The position numbers and the translations under genes were made by a program. The notes below the pieces were generated by a model that worked only from the letters and a program-made list of their open reading frames with translations, was not told where the DNA came from and ran no database searches. A stretch of 64,000 nt of DNA, taken from contig NC_134032.1 of NCBI RefSeq assembly GCF_964204645.1, positions 10,534,275 through 10,598,274 of the forward strand. Reading direction: 5' to 3'. This document shows, piece after piece, positions 11,051 through 23,512 of the stretch. Numbering within the stretch: the stretch's first letter is position 1; each line of letters begins with the position of its first letter. This DNA is from Tubulanus polymorphus. Taxonomy: Eukaryota; Nemertea; Palaeonemertea; Tubulaniformes; Tubulanidae.

Positions 11051-11914
11051 ATAAATGGGAGGCCTTCAAGGGGTGAATTAAACTTCATCTTTTAATCCAT
11101 TAGCCTATATCCTCATCTTCGGTTGTATGGGTATAGCCATATAACTAATAAACTCGAAAATAAATTTGAGTCGATTTTTAATTTAATTTTATTACCTCAA
11201 TATTCATCATATATACAAACGATATAATTTATTGATACGATGCAACATCTATTTATATCTATCATCTTCGACCACATCTACATCCTTAGTCACTGATTTA
11301 TCTGAAAAGAATAAAATATTTGTAAAATGTATTGCCCTAGTTTCAGAACAGTGCCACGTACCCAAGAAAAATGGCGGGAAATTCTAATGTGAATGAGGCG
11401 TGTGCTAACATCTCGTTTATCAATCAATTAAGACAATTAACCACATATGCTTACATGAAATGAAATCTAGAGCAGTAAAACTCACATCAATCATCGATAA
11501 ATATCCAAATCATTCTTTCCAAAAACAATAGCCCAATGGAATACTCTCCCTGCATCAGTTGTCCTGACCCACTCACCTGAATCCTTCAGGAGGCTGGTAT
11601 CTGTGGCACACCCCTAGATTTATTCCGAAATCCTATTAAGTGTTTTTAAAATGTACATTATCTCTTTTATTATTATTATTAATTGAATTTTCCATGCACA
11701 CTCTTCTAACACAGACGCGCACGCTCCAAAAAATACTCGCGAATGCGAGTGTGCTTGAGTATTCAAATGAATGAATGAAAGCCCTGAAAATACGCGATCA
11801 ATATGTAATATTTATCTAAGGTCTATACAGCAGTATGCGTGTAGGTAGCTTTTTTATATGTATAGCGGTATTGTTGTAAAATACCGGACCCAGTTCGAGG
11901 GATTACGGTGAAAA

Positions 11915-14900
11915 ATGATCCACGATAATCGGAATTACGTGCCGTATTTGGCTGGCACGGGACTGCTGACGCCGATCGGGGACTTTTTCGGATTGAAACA
12001 ATATCAGGTAGGCTTTACGCATTACCTCCGAGGTAATGTAATCGGACTACCACCTCCACCACTTGTAATTTCACTTAACAATCTCTGTACCACTTGTTGT
12101 TCCACTAGATTCTCCACCAGTTGTTCGGTGTTGTCATATCGCGAAATCACGGAATCGCAGAATTTTCCAAAAATGTGGGATTTCTTCATTTTCACTATCG
12201 TAACCTTGTTTTTCCACAGGATACCCCCTGTTGTACAAGGCACCGGACGCATGTTTTTGTTACCGGTACCTGGTAGGCCTATTTGATAATCGATTACCAT
12301 GTAGCCAAATTTGCATGCGTATTCGTAACTGCGTACATAAACCCCCTAACAACTCTACTAATGTCTATTTATTAATTGATGAGACCTGTTTTTCTGGGAT
12401 ATTTTGCTTACTTTTTGGGGTACATACCTCATTTATGTCTTAACAGAATGCCAAAAATCGCGGACAACAACTGAATATCCGATATATTTCCAGTTCGGTA
12501 CCAATTAGATGGATTGGCAAAAAGACTCCTTAAGTCCAGTTGAATGAGAGAGAAAATCCTCCATTTTGTCAAATTTCTTGAATTTTTACATTGTCACCAT
12601 GCCTACGAAATGAAGTTATTTTTCTTGTGGGGTCTCAACAACTAAAGCAGGGTGGCGTAGGCATGGTAACAATGTAAAAATTCAAGAAATTTCACAAATT
12701 GGAGGATTTTCTCTCTGATTCAATTGGACTTAAGGAGTCTTTTTGCCAATCCATCTAACATCATTTATTATTATTAACAGTAATTAATTAACAGTAATTT
12801 TTATTAACAGTTCGCTATAGGCATGCTCACAAAAATGTTACCGATAATGAATGATTGAAAAGAGAATTTCATTGTCCGTTTCAGGTTAACTTTTTGACGT
12901 GTCAATTCTTGGCGTTGTTGCTCAGTTACCCGTTGCGTTCGGCGTTGAGTCCGTTGAAAACGTCATCTAACGCACGCCTAGCGTATGAACTGTTCGTTGG
13001 GTTGTTTTTATGCACATTCTGTTTCGGATAGTAAGTTCACACATTTTCATCTTTAATGATACGTCTACGAGATATCTCAGTCGGTGTTGATAGTTTCAAA
13101 CCGGTTTCTTTAAAGTATTTTGAAGTATCGTACAGTTGCACCTGGTATAGCACCACCAGTACTCGAAAAGACCCAACATAGTACAGGGTCCCTACGATAC
13201 CTTGATTCGATCCTTTGCTTTATCTATGCTTTTGAATTTGCTTGAAACTCCTTTAATTTGAGCAAAATGGCGAGGTTTTTTCTTTACCCAATTACTGAAT
13301 TAGAAACCGAGTTTAGTAGTGTAAAGGATAAGAATTAGCTTACAAAACCATCGAATTAACGGTTTTCTGAGATGAAATAGTTCTGATTTAGGAGGAGTCT
13401 ACATTGGGTCATGAAAGTGATGCAGACACTTCCTTGAAATTTTCTCCTTTAAAACCCTTTGCATACTCCTTAAATCCAGGAATGACCGATCTATAGACCC
13501 TGTAATAGATATCTTATCGAATTTGGCAACTAGCTATAAGATATTGTGGTAATTAAACTATGAGATATCTCAAAGTGAAATTGTGAGATATCTCGAAGTG
13601 GCATCTGGTATAGCACGGGAACTGAGAGATATCTCGAAAAGTTCCAGCACTACTGAATTCAAAGTTCTCGAAAGTGGTCCTTCTTGTACGTCCTTATTGT
13701 TATAGAAGAGATTTACGCGATAGCGGATGTTTCATATGCGGATAAAAAAAAAATACAATTCTTCTTTTACGTCTTTATTTTCAGTCAAATAATACATTTC
13801 ATAATATTGAGTACAACATGTTTGTTGATATTAAAGTATTACCCCCGGCGACATTACAGACATTCGATAGTGTTCTCGTTCGCAATGCTGTACCTGGCGG
13901 TCACTCATATACACCGGCAGGTCTACGATTACGGAGGATACACCATGGACATATCGGCGTAAGTTTGAAGATCGTTAATCATGATTTTATATTTACTGGA
14001 ATTCGTTGAAGTTATTGAGAATGAGATTGTCATTGATAGCTATGGGGGTTGATTGTTTCCTGATGACTTTTTACTGAATGGATGGTCGAAGTCATCGAGA
14101 ATTAGAAGGTCACCATTTGTAACTAATTCTCAGTCGAACGTTATAAGTACGAGCTAAAATGTAACAGATAAAGCTATGTATGTGAGACTGGGTATTTATT
14201 TTCACGAAGAAGTGACTTTGTTGTTTCTGCGTATACTTGCAGGCCTCTGATGATCATGGTTCAACGCGTCACCAGTTTTTCGTTCAGCGTCTACGACGGT
14301 ACGATCCCCGATGAGAAGCTTTCGGGCGTTCAGAAACAAAGAGCTATTCGGTAATTTATAATTCAACATCAAAAAGTGGAGTCTATTGCCACAGGTCATG
14401 TCGTACTGTCCTGAGCTCTAGCACACCTGGTCGATCCTCACTTGGCTCTGGTAGAATTCTCTATAAAGGTCTTGCACGTGATGCCTCGTTTGCCAACCAG
14501 TAGTGGAAAACCATACAATAACAGAAGATAATCGGGCAGCAAGAACCCTGTAATTGCCGCAGTAGTCGATGCCCTATTGCACATTAACGCGCCTGATGGA
14601 TCCTCACTTGCTACAAGTGGAATCCTTGACTACCAAAGAATAGAATTCCCCTTAAGCAAGTATTAAAAAAGAAGCCTTTCCAGTTATTAATGACCTGGCT
14701 GATAAACTTTAAACATTGCGAACAGTTAGACAACTACATGTACTTGTCTATGGAAACCAAAATTGCGAAATGTTATTTTGCAGAACGTTCCCGAGCGTGT
14801 TGACGTACTATAGTTATCTGATGTTCTTCCAATCGATCATGAGCGGACCGTTCGTTTTCTACGATGATTACATCGCGTTCATTCACGGCTCGAACGGCCC

Positions 14901-17846
14901 AAAACAATCATCGTTAACAGCGACACTGCAGCAACAGAATGGCGTCGATTCACGCGGTTCTTTACCGGACCAGATTGAACCAGCTCCTGGAGTAAGTCAA
15001 GCGAAACGTGGACGGGGTGGCCACTGAGCTGGATTTCAGTTGAATTTCACAACACCATCTTAATTCGAACGTAGGATTGGTTAGAACTTGAGTCAAGACC
15101 TGATATATCGTGGGCGAGTTTTGTCACAAGCTTAAACTAGGGACACAGCCTAGTTCTGGGAATATCTCCTGGAAATTCGTCCTTAATGACCTTATTACAA
15201 CTGGATACATTTCGACTCTATCATGTCATTATTTTTATGCTCGTTATTCCAGGGAGTGGTAGCGAAGAAGTTATTGGTGTCAACTATGTGTGGCTTTGTT
15301 ACGTTGGCTGCAGCTCCCAGTTATTCCGCTGAGTCGCTTACACGTAAGTTGACTCCGAGATTTTCTCAGAATAGAATTCTATTAGCTTTTCAGATTAAGC
15401 GACGCCGCCAAACTGAGCCGACTTATCAGTTTCCCGTTGCACAGTGATGACTTTATAGTCTCATAATAGTAAGAATGGTCCCACGTGTATAAGTAGTTGC
15501 AATTGCTGTGTAACCAAAATGAGCTTAGACTGGTCTTGAATCAAACCTCAATGATCGTGCTAACTGGCTCCTGAATCTCAAAGAGTGTTAGCCCATTTTC
15601 AGATCCCGATTATCTGGTGCTATTCAATATCTAATTGTTTTTCTATTCCCGCTCTCAGGCCCTTCGTTTTATGAGATGAGTTTCTGTGGTAAATTATGGC
15701 ATATTTACGTAGTAATGTTCGTGGCTCGGATCAACTACTACTTTGCGTGGACCATGGGTAAAATCGTGTATTCGTTACAGTAGAATAAGATATATAATCA
15801 GTTGTAAAACGGACGTCAAGCCTTCTAATTAAAGGTAGACAAAAAGCCAAATCAGAGAGGTTACAAGATTTATCACTAATGAGATTTATTACTAACGAGA
15901 TTTATCACTGTTTTTTTGTTTGTTTGATTACTTGGTGCCTTCCCGGTAGGCTGCTTGAATACGATTCAAAAGTGCTCTTTGTTTGATTGAGAATACGATT
16001 ATTTCGAATGTTTTAAATGATGTGTTGATGTGTGTTTCTAGCTGAAGCTATCTGTCACAACGCTGGATTAGGCTTTAACGGATACGATTCGTCCGGCAAA
16101 CAGCGCTGGGATCTTATCGATAACGTCGATATCAAACAAGTAGAGGTGAGAAAGAGAAGAACTGATAGTCAGGTCTGAAGTGCCCTTGTAGCCTGGCGCG
16201 CATGTATCACCCCTCAAGACGTTTCGATACGTTTTCACCTTCCTTCGAAAGTCCATTGTCTACGTGTTTACCACTCCCCTTAAACATCAATGACCTACAG
16301 TAAATCACGCCTAATTCGGACAAACTTGGACCGGTAGAATCGGTCAGAAGATGATTCCGTTTTTGTCCGAGTAAGTCAAAATCCCGAGTTAACCATGTCC
16401 AAGTATGGCGAGGTTTACTGTACTAACACAGGACGTATCGGTACGTATTTCACGTCCACACTAATTCTCAACCCCTTTTACTGACACGTTTTGTTAATTT
16501 CTCATCAATTTTCAGTTATCAACGAATATAAAAGGTATGATAGATGCCTGGAATACGTCAACGACCAAATGGTTGCGGTTTATTGTTTATGATCGCTTGA
16601 CGAAGTTCCGAACAACCGGTGTGCTGTTTGTGAGCTCGGTTTGGCACGGATTCTACCCGGGTTACTACATCATGTTCATGAACTGTGGAATCCTAACAAT
16701 AGCAGCACGAAAGGTCAGTCCGTGGACTAGTACAATCCTCTTGCCTCCGATTTCGATAAATTCTCCCCTCGGTACACCCAAATTCCGGGGCGGTCGAAGA
16801 GCGGGGATGGGTCGTCATCACGATGAATTGGTTTAAGGAAATTTGTAATGCCGGTGATCAGGTGGGGCACGAGGCAATCCAAGGAAATTGACTCCGGGGT
16901 AAATAGTGTCCGCTTTATACATTTAATAAGCATTTCAAGAAAACATGGCTGCTTTCATAAATCCGCTATGTCATAATCGAATTGATGACCAGCGACAGCG
17001 GTGACCCGGTGACCGGATGGGACGAATCAGCAGAGACCACCCAGTGTGATGACCAGCGGACCAGTAGAAACCAACTGGTAGATAGACTTTGGTCACTTCC
17101 AGAAAAGGTGGCTGCTACGATAAATCTCCATATGACATCATTTAAGTACTCTTTTGAGACACTTCCAGAAAAGATATGCATATACATCACAAAATAACTT
17201 TCCTAGAAAAGACGGCTACCTTCATTAGTCTCCTTGGTGATCATCTCATCTATAATAGCCCATATAGACATGATATCTTCGATAGACATGATTATTGTAA
17301 TGTTTCAGATGAGGCATCATTTCCGCTGGTATTTCCAAACGTCGAAATCAAAACGAGTTTTCTACGACGTCGTGACATTTATTATAACTCGTCTAGCGAT
17401 CGCGTATATGGCCGCACCATTTGTCCTACTCGAGTTGATGCCGAGTATAACTGTTCTCAGGTCAGTAACCAAAAAACACATGGGGGATGGTGGGACTTGT
17501 AAATTGAATAAAGTAGAGATTTCAAGTTCATCCGTCTATGACCTCACCAGATTGCCTCTACAAGCTTTCATTATGGATGACTGCCTTCATGCTTTCCCTA
17601 TGACATCATGAATGTGCCTTTTGAGTTTAGATGGCTGCCTCCATAAATCCCCGTATGATATCATATACAGTATTGACTCTTCTATTTGTTTGCAGGTCGG
17701 TTTATTTCTGGGGTAATTTAGTCTCGTTGCCGCCGCTTTTACTGCTAAGCAGACGAAAACATCCGCAGAAACCGACGTCGACGCAGACGACAAAAAATCA
17801 TACGCAGACGACGACACCGGCACCAGACGACTTAAAATCATCATGA
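11915..17846 (+). CDS. MBOAT1/2-type lysophospholipid acyltransferase, complete (copy B)
   Basis: Seen: exons 11915-12007, 12885-13030, 13785-13958, 14243-14350, 14784-14991, 15253-15343, 15659-15757, 16042-16145, 16516-16713, 17309-17460 and 17696-17846 join in one frame with matching phases: 1524 nt, 507 residues plus TGA. Human MBOAT1/2 are close to 500 residues. Landmarks are VNFLTCQFLALL (exon 2, first membrane segment), PLMIMVQRVTSFSFSVYDG (exon 4), YYFAWTMAEA across exons 7/8, RWDLIDN (exon 8) and SSVWHGFYPGYY with the catalytic-type His (exon 9). Role known for the family: acyl-CoA dependent reacylation of lysophospholipids at the ER. The start ATG begins MIHDNRNYV, a little shorter than vertebrate N-termini; an upstream non-coding exon is possible. 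All hallmark blocks are intact, so it is probably functional. It is the tandem partner of 364-2558. Confidence 0.93.
12508..12756. mobile_element. Palindromic 250-bp MITE in MBOAT copy B intron 1
   Basis: Long inverted arms of about 105 bp: the left starts AGATGGATTGGCAAAAAGAC and the right ends GTCTTTTTGCCAATCCATCT. A spacer of about 40 bp contains GTGGGGTCTCAACAAC. It is flanked by TTA (12505-12507) and TAA (12757-12759), so the palindrome extends through the target site. Non-coding; it would fold into a strong hairpin in the pre-mRNA. Confidence 0.8.
16296..16422. mobile_element. TA-bounded MITE-like element with CACGCC/GGCGAGG ends, copy 2
   Basis: It begins TACAGTAAATCACGCC and ends GGCGAGGTTTACTGTA. 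It shares GTCCGAGTAAGTCAAAA with the copy at 3971-4130. Intronic, MBOAT copy B, between exons 8 and 9. Confidence 0.6.
16980..17092. repeat. Repeat shared, inverted, with 21480-21592
   Basis: About 95-110 bp (GATGACCAGCGACAGCGGTG onward, ending near CCAACTGGTAGAT) is a near-identical reverse complement of 21480-21592 in intron 1 of RDM1. It is absent from the matching intron of MBOAT copy A. Confidence 0.75.
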
Positions 17847-19262
17847 AAATTCATTAAAAAATAAAATTAAAAATATTAATCGGAAATGTCATCATTCTTA
17901 TCATCAACGTCATTAGAATAAAAGCGATCGTGTGATAAATATTGATATAGTTTTACAACGAAATAGAAAAAAAATATATTTTAAACGGATTTTAAATACC
18001 GAGTTTATAGAATATTCTGTCATCGGGTTTGATGTTAAATATCCAGACGATATCGATATTAGCTGAAGTTCCGATAGATGTAATCGTTTAGTTTATTTAT
18101 GACGTATATATTAAGCCGTTTATATGTAGATTCAATTACCCCCGAATTACTAATAGTCGGACTTATGCTTTTTTTAATTTAAATTCCTCCCTTGTTTTTA
18201 TTGCTCTCAGATTTTACGCATTATTTAAGTACTTCCTTATATTGTTTTACGCTGAATAAATTGTACTTCAAATTTGACCATTCTCGACTGTAGAAAGAGG
18301 AAGATGTATAGGAAGAAAGGTCATGAATTCGCTTATTTCATTTTTGCGCCGTTAATTTTCTTTTAAGCAGATAGTATTAAGTACCAGCAGCTGTGTGGAG
18401 TAAGGGGTGGAGGTGATTGGGGTAGATTTTTTACTGAATTAAGTGAAAATTCGAGTTTTCGGTTTTATTCACAATCGTGTGTAGAATTCAATGGAAGTTC
18501 GGACTATTTTCCGTCAATACTGGCGTCAGACAATTAGGGGAATATCTTTCCTCGCTACCAATTGCTAAATCTTTGATCGAATGATATGGAGATTTTTGTG
18601 TTGATAAGCTACACAATACTATAGCAAGGCCCATGCACTAGCAAATACAATCTCAATACGTAATTATGCATGGTGAGACTGGACGAACGCCACTGATGTG
18701 AAAATATTCAGAATTCGATGTCAAAGACTACTGGTGCACCTGGTGGATCCACGCCACATTAAGTGAATATGAATACTTTATTCTCTCTAATAACAAATAA
18801 ATAATACACACACACATGAATACATTTCGAGAATCAAGTGGAATCCTCTCTTGCTGCAGGTAGTTGATATACTACTGCACACTAGCACACCTGGTGGATC
18901 CTCACTTACCGCAGTAGCATTTAGTCTTTCCCATTGACAATTAACTTTAAATACGATTTATGGAGCTATAATTTCTTACATCAATAAAAAGTTGTGAACG
19001 CTCGTAGTAAAACGCTTTCGATTGGTTTTATTCTTTTTACGAGATCAACAATTTTCGAAACTTACGTCGGATAGAAATGGTTTCTCGAAGTCATTGCACC
19101 CTCTGGTGAATTTTCAGTGCAACAAATCACCGGCAAATACTAAGTTGGAAAAATTCGAAAAAAACTGACTGATCGTTCAATATTAATCGTCATTTAATTA
19201 CATTGATAAACTATACAGAAAATAGCATTGAACACATTTTTGCATCGATTAATTCCAAATTC
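17847..19262. other. 3' flank of MBOAT copy B and spacer to RDM1
   Basis: 17847-18425 is homologous to the 3' flank of copy A. AATAAA signals occur at 17860-17865 and 18255-18260. Beyond that are two copies of the GGATCCTC repeat family (18730-18760 and 18880-18920) and AT-rich sequence. No additional gene seen. Confidence 0.5.
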
Positions 19263-21828
19263 TTAAACGAGTATAGAATTTTCAAGCGCCATCAATAACT
19301 GCTGGGCCAAATCATCGTCATCTTCCTCGTCATTCTCAGAGTCGCTTTCATCAGGAGCTACAGCCAGATCGGTTACCTAAAATTCAGTCAAGACGATACA
19401 GTTTTAGACCGTGTGCAGATCTGATTCCACAGCTGTTGTACAGATTTCAATAATTAGACCCGAGAATCCAGTACTACAGTTGTTTTGGTTTCATTAAACT
19501 CTGGATCAAGTTCTGGAGTTTTGTTTGATCATGGGGTTTCGTTTTATAGTCCAATATGACTCGGGATCCGGTTCCACAGTCGTTTCATCCTCCCCCGGCA
19601 GGGATTCGAACCTGATGGCATCGAGATTGCCACGGCACGAAACCCTGCCATAATCGACCGTGCGCGCAGATACATGCGCAGTTCAGATGATGTGATTTTT
19701 AGCCAATCAGAAATCCCGTTTTATTTTAGCCCGGGTTTTCCCATTTATAGTTCTTTCTTGAAATTTGCCTCAACGATTATACAACGAGCAATCTCATTGG
19801 TGCCGCCAGTTTTCGTTCGGAAAGCTGCGCATGTACCTGCGCACCCGGTCTACTGATGCAGGGGTTCGTGCCGTGGCTGAGTGTAGCGATGCCATCAGGT
19901 TCGAGTCCCTGCAGAGGGAGGATGCAGTCGTTTGGGTTTAATTTGATTATGGACGGAGCTCCAGGAGCACGTACCATAACACCGGGGTTTTCATCTGTAA
20001 GCAAGCATTCCTGTGACGAGGTGTCGATTTCTACGTAGACCTTCCCGTTCGTGAAAAGGGCCAGTAACAAGCTGACGAACGCGTTCTGAAATGCCCTCTG
20101 CTGGGCGAATTTCTTCACTTTACAAACGGCGTTGGCTTTGTCCCTTACATCTGGAAGGAGAAGAAACGTGAGTTCCCACATATTCACCCAGAGTCCGGGC
20201 TGCGGTTTTTAATGATAACTATTCAGTTTTTAAATTGGTGTGAACTGAATAGGGGTCTGAGGATGGGCCTGAGACTAAACCTTAAGTCTGACTATGGCCA
20301 CAACTGACTGCAACAGGAATCCATAATCGATCTGCAGCTAGACCCTGCACTACATAAGACATTCATAGCGCTATTTTTACAACATTTGTACTAGTCCACC
20401 TATGCGTTAGGGACTTCGCCGGAGACATTTTTAATCGAAAATGGACGACATTTACCAGACACATTTAAACATTTTATCAATGCATTTTGAAACAAGTGGT
20501 CGTCCAAACTTCACATTTGTTCAGCGTTTCACCTCATTTTTACCATGAACATGAACTACTTATTCGACCCGGACATAGATATTTTATCAGCCACTAAAAT
20601 CCTCAGACTTCTTTAATAGGAGACGAACTGTACTGTAACAGGCATTAGGCATTGGCTACAACTCACATTGCCATTTCTCTTCAAATACTCCAAAACCCTT
20701 AGTCTCAACTCCCTGACTAGGAACGGCTATTTTCATACAGCAGCACGCACTCGCGCTTGAATCAGACGAGATTTCATTCGTCAAATTGACGATTTCCGAT
20801 TTCCATCCGTTGAAACCTAAGTAATGATTGGCCAGGTCTTTACATTTGGTCAGACTCAGTGGAATCCGATTGCGTTCGCCTGTGGCGGTCGGCTGCATCG
20901 GTTTCCTGGTCAACTTTCTTATCTGTAAGAGGGTGAAAATTACACATACACATCTTCCTATTTTTCACTGCATTCACGATTTATTTCGAAAATTTCGAAT
21001 ACCTTGGAAATTCTTCCATTGATAACTAATTGATTGTTGAGCGTAGCGCGGGCCTTCCTTGCGTCACGTGACGAGTAGAACCAGACGAACGCGTAGAAAG
21101 CGCAGCCCCCAGCAGCGTCACCGCTATTATCAGTATAAAACTTGCTCTTGTGAATTGTCACGTTAAATACGAGTCCGTACTTCGAGAATGTATCAAACAG
21201 CTGGCTCTGAAAATGTATTAAGTTGGAAAATGTTATCGGAATGGAATACAGTTGCTGTACTCGTGGGTTTTCTGTACAGTATTAGCAACTAGCAGCTGGT
21301 GGCAAAGTCGTATCTAGTGCAAAGGTGGTTTTGAATCTTAAGACTGGTCTTAAGCGTTAGATTTGCTATAGAATTGAGTTGATTTTAGACTGTGACTATA
21401 TGTAACGAGGCCCTGGTTTTCCACTGGTCTCAGCTGGTTGTAGCTGGTAATTCCCCACTGGTCTCTAGGCTATACCATCTACCAGTTGGTTTCTACTGGT
21501 CCGCTGGTCATCACACTGGGTGGTCTCTGCTGATTCGTCCCATCCGGTCACCTGGTCACCGCTGTCGCTGGTCATCACAGGTCCATCCTGCGGGTCTCTA
21601 ATACGTAACAAGGTGGTACTGGAACGTATCTGGTCGATTTCGGCCTGCAGCGTACACCAGTTCCAAACGGTTACAGTTTTGGGGTGGAAATTCCTCGAAT
21701 TGCTACCTAAAGCGCTAACTTACTTGCAATACTTCTGGTTCAATGTCGGCGATGATTTTCGTGATGTAAATAGCTTTTTCCGGATCGTCAGGGCAGAAAA
21801 AATCGATGATCTCAACCACTTCGTTCAT
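19263..21828 (-). CDS. RDM1: RDM1, RAD52 motif-containing protein 1 orthologue
   Basis: Seen: minus-strand exons 21724-21828, 21003-21206, 20667-20922, 19975-20150 and 19263-19376 join with consistent phases to 855 nt, 284 residues plus stop; human RDM1 is, as I recall, also about 284. Exons 1-2 encode an RNA-recognition-motif fold (KAIYITKI as RNP2-like strand; GCAFYAFVWFYSSRDARKA as RNP1-like region). Exon 3 holds the RD motif LTKCKDLANHYLGFNGW; exon 4 resembles the RDM1 block QQRAFQNAF followed by VYVEID; exon 5 is acidic (DESDSENDEEDDDD), as in vertebrates. Known: RDM1 is a nucleic-acid binding protein linked to DNA repair and cisplatin response. The start MNEVVEIIDF matches the vertebrate N-terminus better than an upstream in-frame ATG at 21906, which lies before a likely acceptor (TTTTGTATTTCAG). 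The donor after exon 4 is GTACGT. Confidence 0.92.
19585..19660 (-). mobile_element. tRNA-derived SINE fragment, minus orientation
   Basis: The reverse complement contains box B GGTTCGAATCC (19602-19612) and a GTGCCGTGGCAATC head closely resembling the element at 19861-19974. It is in the last intron of RDM1. Confidence 0.55.
19861..19974 (+). mobile_element. tRNA-derived SINE adjoining the RDM1 exon 4 donor
   Basis: Box A TGGCTGAGTG (19874-19883) and box B GGTTCGAGTCC (19898-19908) have tRNA-Ser/Leu-like wording. The element reaches almost to the donor of RDM1 exon 4 (exon boundary 19975), so read-through of that donor would continue in frame into SINE sequence for dozens of codons. Confidence 0.6.
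21480..21592. repeat. CTGGT-rich repeat, inverted partner of 16980-17092
   Basis: Near-identical reverse complement of the MBOAT copy B intronic repeat. The surrounding 21415-21480 is also CTGGT-rich. It lies in RDM1 intron 1. Confidence 0.75.
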
Positions 21829-23512
21829 CTCAAAACGTTCCAACTTTCTGAAATACAAAAGATCATCAGTTACTTGGTCATCAGCCATGATCATAGCCGC
21901 GATCACACGGGCATGTTTGGTCGGGGCTTAATTTGGCCAGGGACAACACTGTTCATACAGGTGCCAAGGGGGCCCGTGTCCGGAATTGATTCACTTCGCT
22001 TTCTTTAGTATCGAGTGAGTTGTTTACGTGTGAACACGCTCTCTTATCAGGCACGGGCCAAAATAAGTCCATGTATTTACCAACTTTCAATTCATGTTCA
22101 AAGTTAAATGTCATGCAGTTTTAAGGCAGACCCTAAGTTGCACGTACGTGCCAAGCGCACCTCGACTTGCATGTTATGTCAATGTGGATATTTAGGTTTC
22201 AACAACGGCTCTACCTTCTAGATACCGGATCTAGTGTAGGTAAAAAATAGAGCTCTCCAATAAAAAATCTATCAAATAAGACCTTACTGCTAAATCTATT
22301 AACAAACAGTAATTGGATTTTGACGTTCATTTGCATTATTCTGTAAACCCGTAAATGTTTATATTCCCCTAACGTCTTCTTTAAAAACATTTCATTGTCG
22401 ACTTCATTTCATGTTACTTCATAGCGTATATCATCAGCTTTTAATAAAGGGACATCGTATCAGACAAATCTTGCGGCCACACGTGATCCAACCTCTCCGA
22501 TCCACTTCATTGGTGTCTACAACGTCATCAGCTTTAACGCAGATTCAAAGTTCGGATGCTTTTACCCTTTTTCTTGAGCCAATTAAAAATCTAGGAATAT
22601 TTCTGGGCCTCCAAGAGTTCGACCACCAATCAAGAAAGACAATAAGAACCTCTTTTTTATCTTCAGTAATATTTTTATTTTCTCGATATAAAAATTTACC
22701 ACAAACACAAACGACATCATACAAAACATCATATACATAAAAACATAGTCTTTCATATTTTCATAATATTAGTTATAAGTAAAATAATTGGTCGACTAAT
22801 GAAAGAATTAATTAGTCAATTAATCTTTTTCTGGATTAATTCATCGTTTTATCAGCAATTGACCAACGGTAATTAAGAGAATAATTATACAAAGGTTAGA
22901 ACACAACATAAAGCATTTTTCAGGAGCCCTGGACCTAGAGGGAGAGTAAACCCAGCCCAAGATTTACTCTGCCTAGCCCTGGCAAGCACATTTTTATGCA
23001 TAGGTATTAACAATGAGGAAGGAATCTTTGATTCCAAACAAAAATAAAACATCTTTACAAAAAACCTTTGTTAAACTAAATTTCAAATTTTTAACATCAA
23101 ACACCAGAGTTTGATGGTACAGTAGACTCCACTCAAATCACGCCTATTTAGACCATCTCAGGGTTGAACGGGTTATCTCTGAGTTAAATGGTTACCTCTG
23201 AGTTGAACAGTGATCTCAGAGCTGAACGGGTTATCTCAGAGTTAAACCAACCGTTACCTCTGATTTTTTCAAAATAATCTTCACGTAACACTTTAAATTC
23301 ACGATCACCAAAGCTATAATTTCAAAAGCACATTTATTGTCGTGAGATTTTCAGTCCGTCCGAAAAAAGCCAGCAAAACCGAAATTTCCCCCGAAGTCCT
23401 AAACAAAAGAACGATTTCGAATTTTGCTCATATTTCAAAAAAAAAAAACCTTCACAATTCACCTGGACTTTGAGCAAATTGTCCGAAGCAGTGATCTACC
23501 GGTGGTGACGAG
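21829..23512. other. Spacer upstream of RDM1 and downstream of TMEM19
   Basis: It contains the RDM1 promoter side (a TTTTGTATTTCAG acceptor-like site at about 21862-21874 suggests a 5' UTR intron). An open frame at 22411-22740 (109 codons) has no recognisable similarity or splice context, and I do not call it a gene. Near 23115-23270, GTTGAACGGGTTATCTC-type phrases repeat several times. The rest is AT-rich. Confidence 0.4.

Larger units (their letters stand above)
9281..11914. repeat. Intergenic region between dermatopontin-like gene and MBOAT copy B
   Basis: No gene seen. It holds two GC-rich transposon remnants with similar wording (9315-9430 and 10340-10445; both contain GGGTCCG/GGGTTCG and a GGGGGCCC- or GCAGCCCCC-like core), a tRNA-derived SINE at about 9755-9860, and an unusual stretch at 10790-11050 dense in ACAACATT/AATGTTGT. 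The last 40 bp before 11915 should contain the 5' UTR of MBOAT copy B. Confidence 0.5.

Noticed and set aside
19861-19935. tRNA gene
   Set aside because: Box A and box B are present but the arms do not pair into a cloverleaf that I can draw, and related copies occur nearby; a SINE head is more likely.
22411-22740. 109-codon plus-strand open frame between RDM1 and TMEM19
   Set aside because: No recognisable motif, atypical composition, and no flanking exons; left uncalled.
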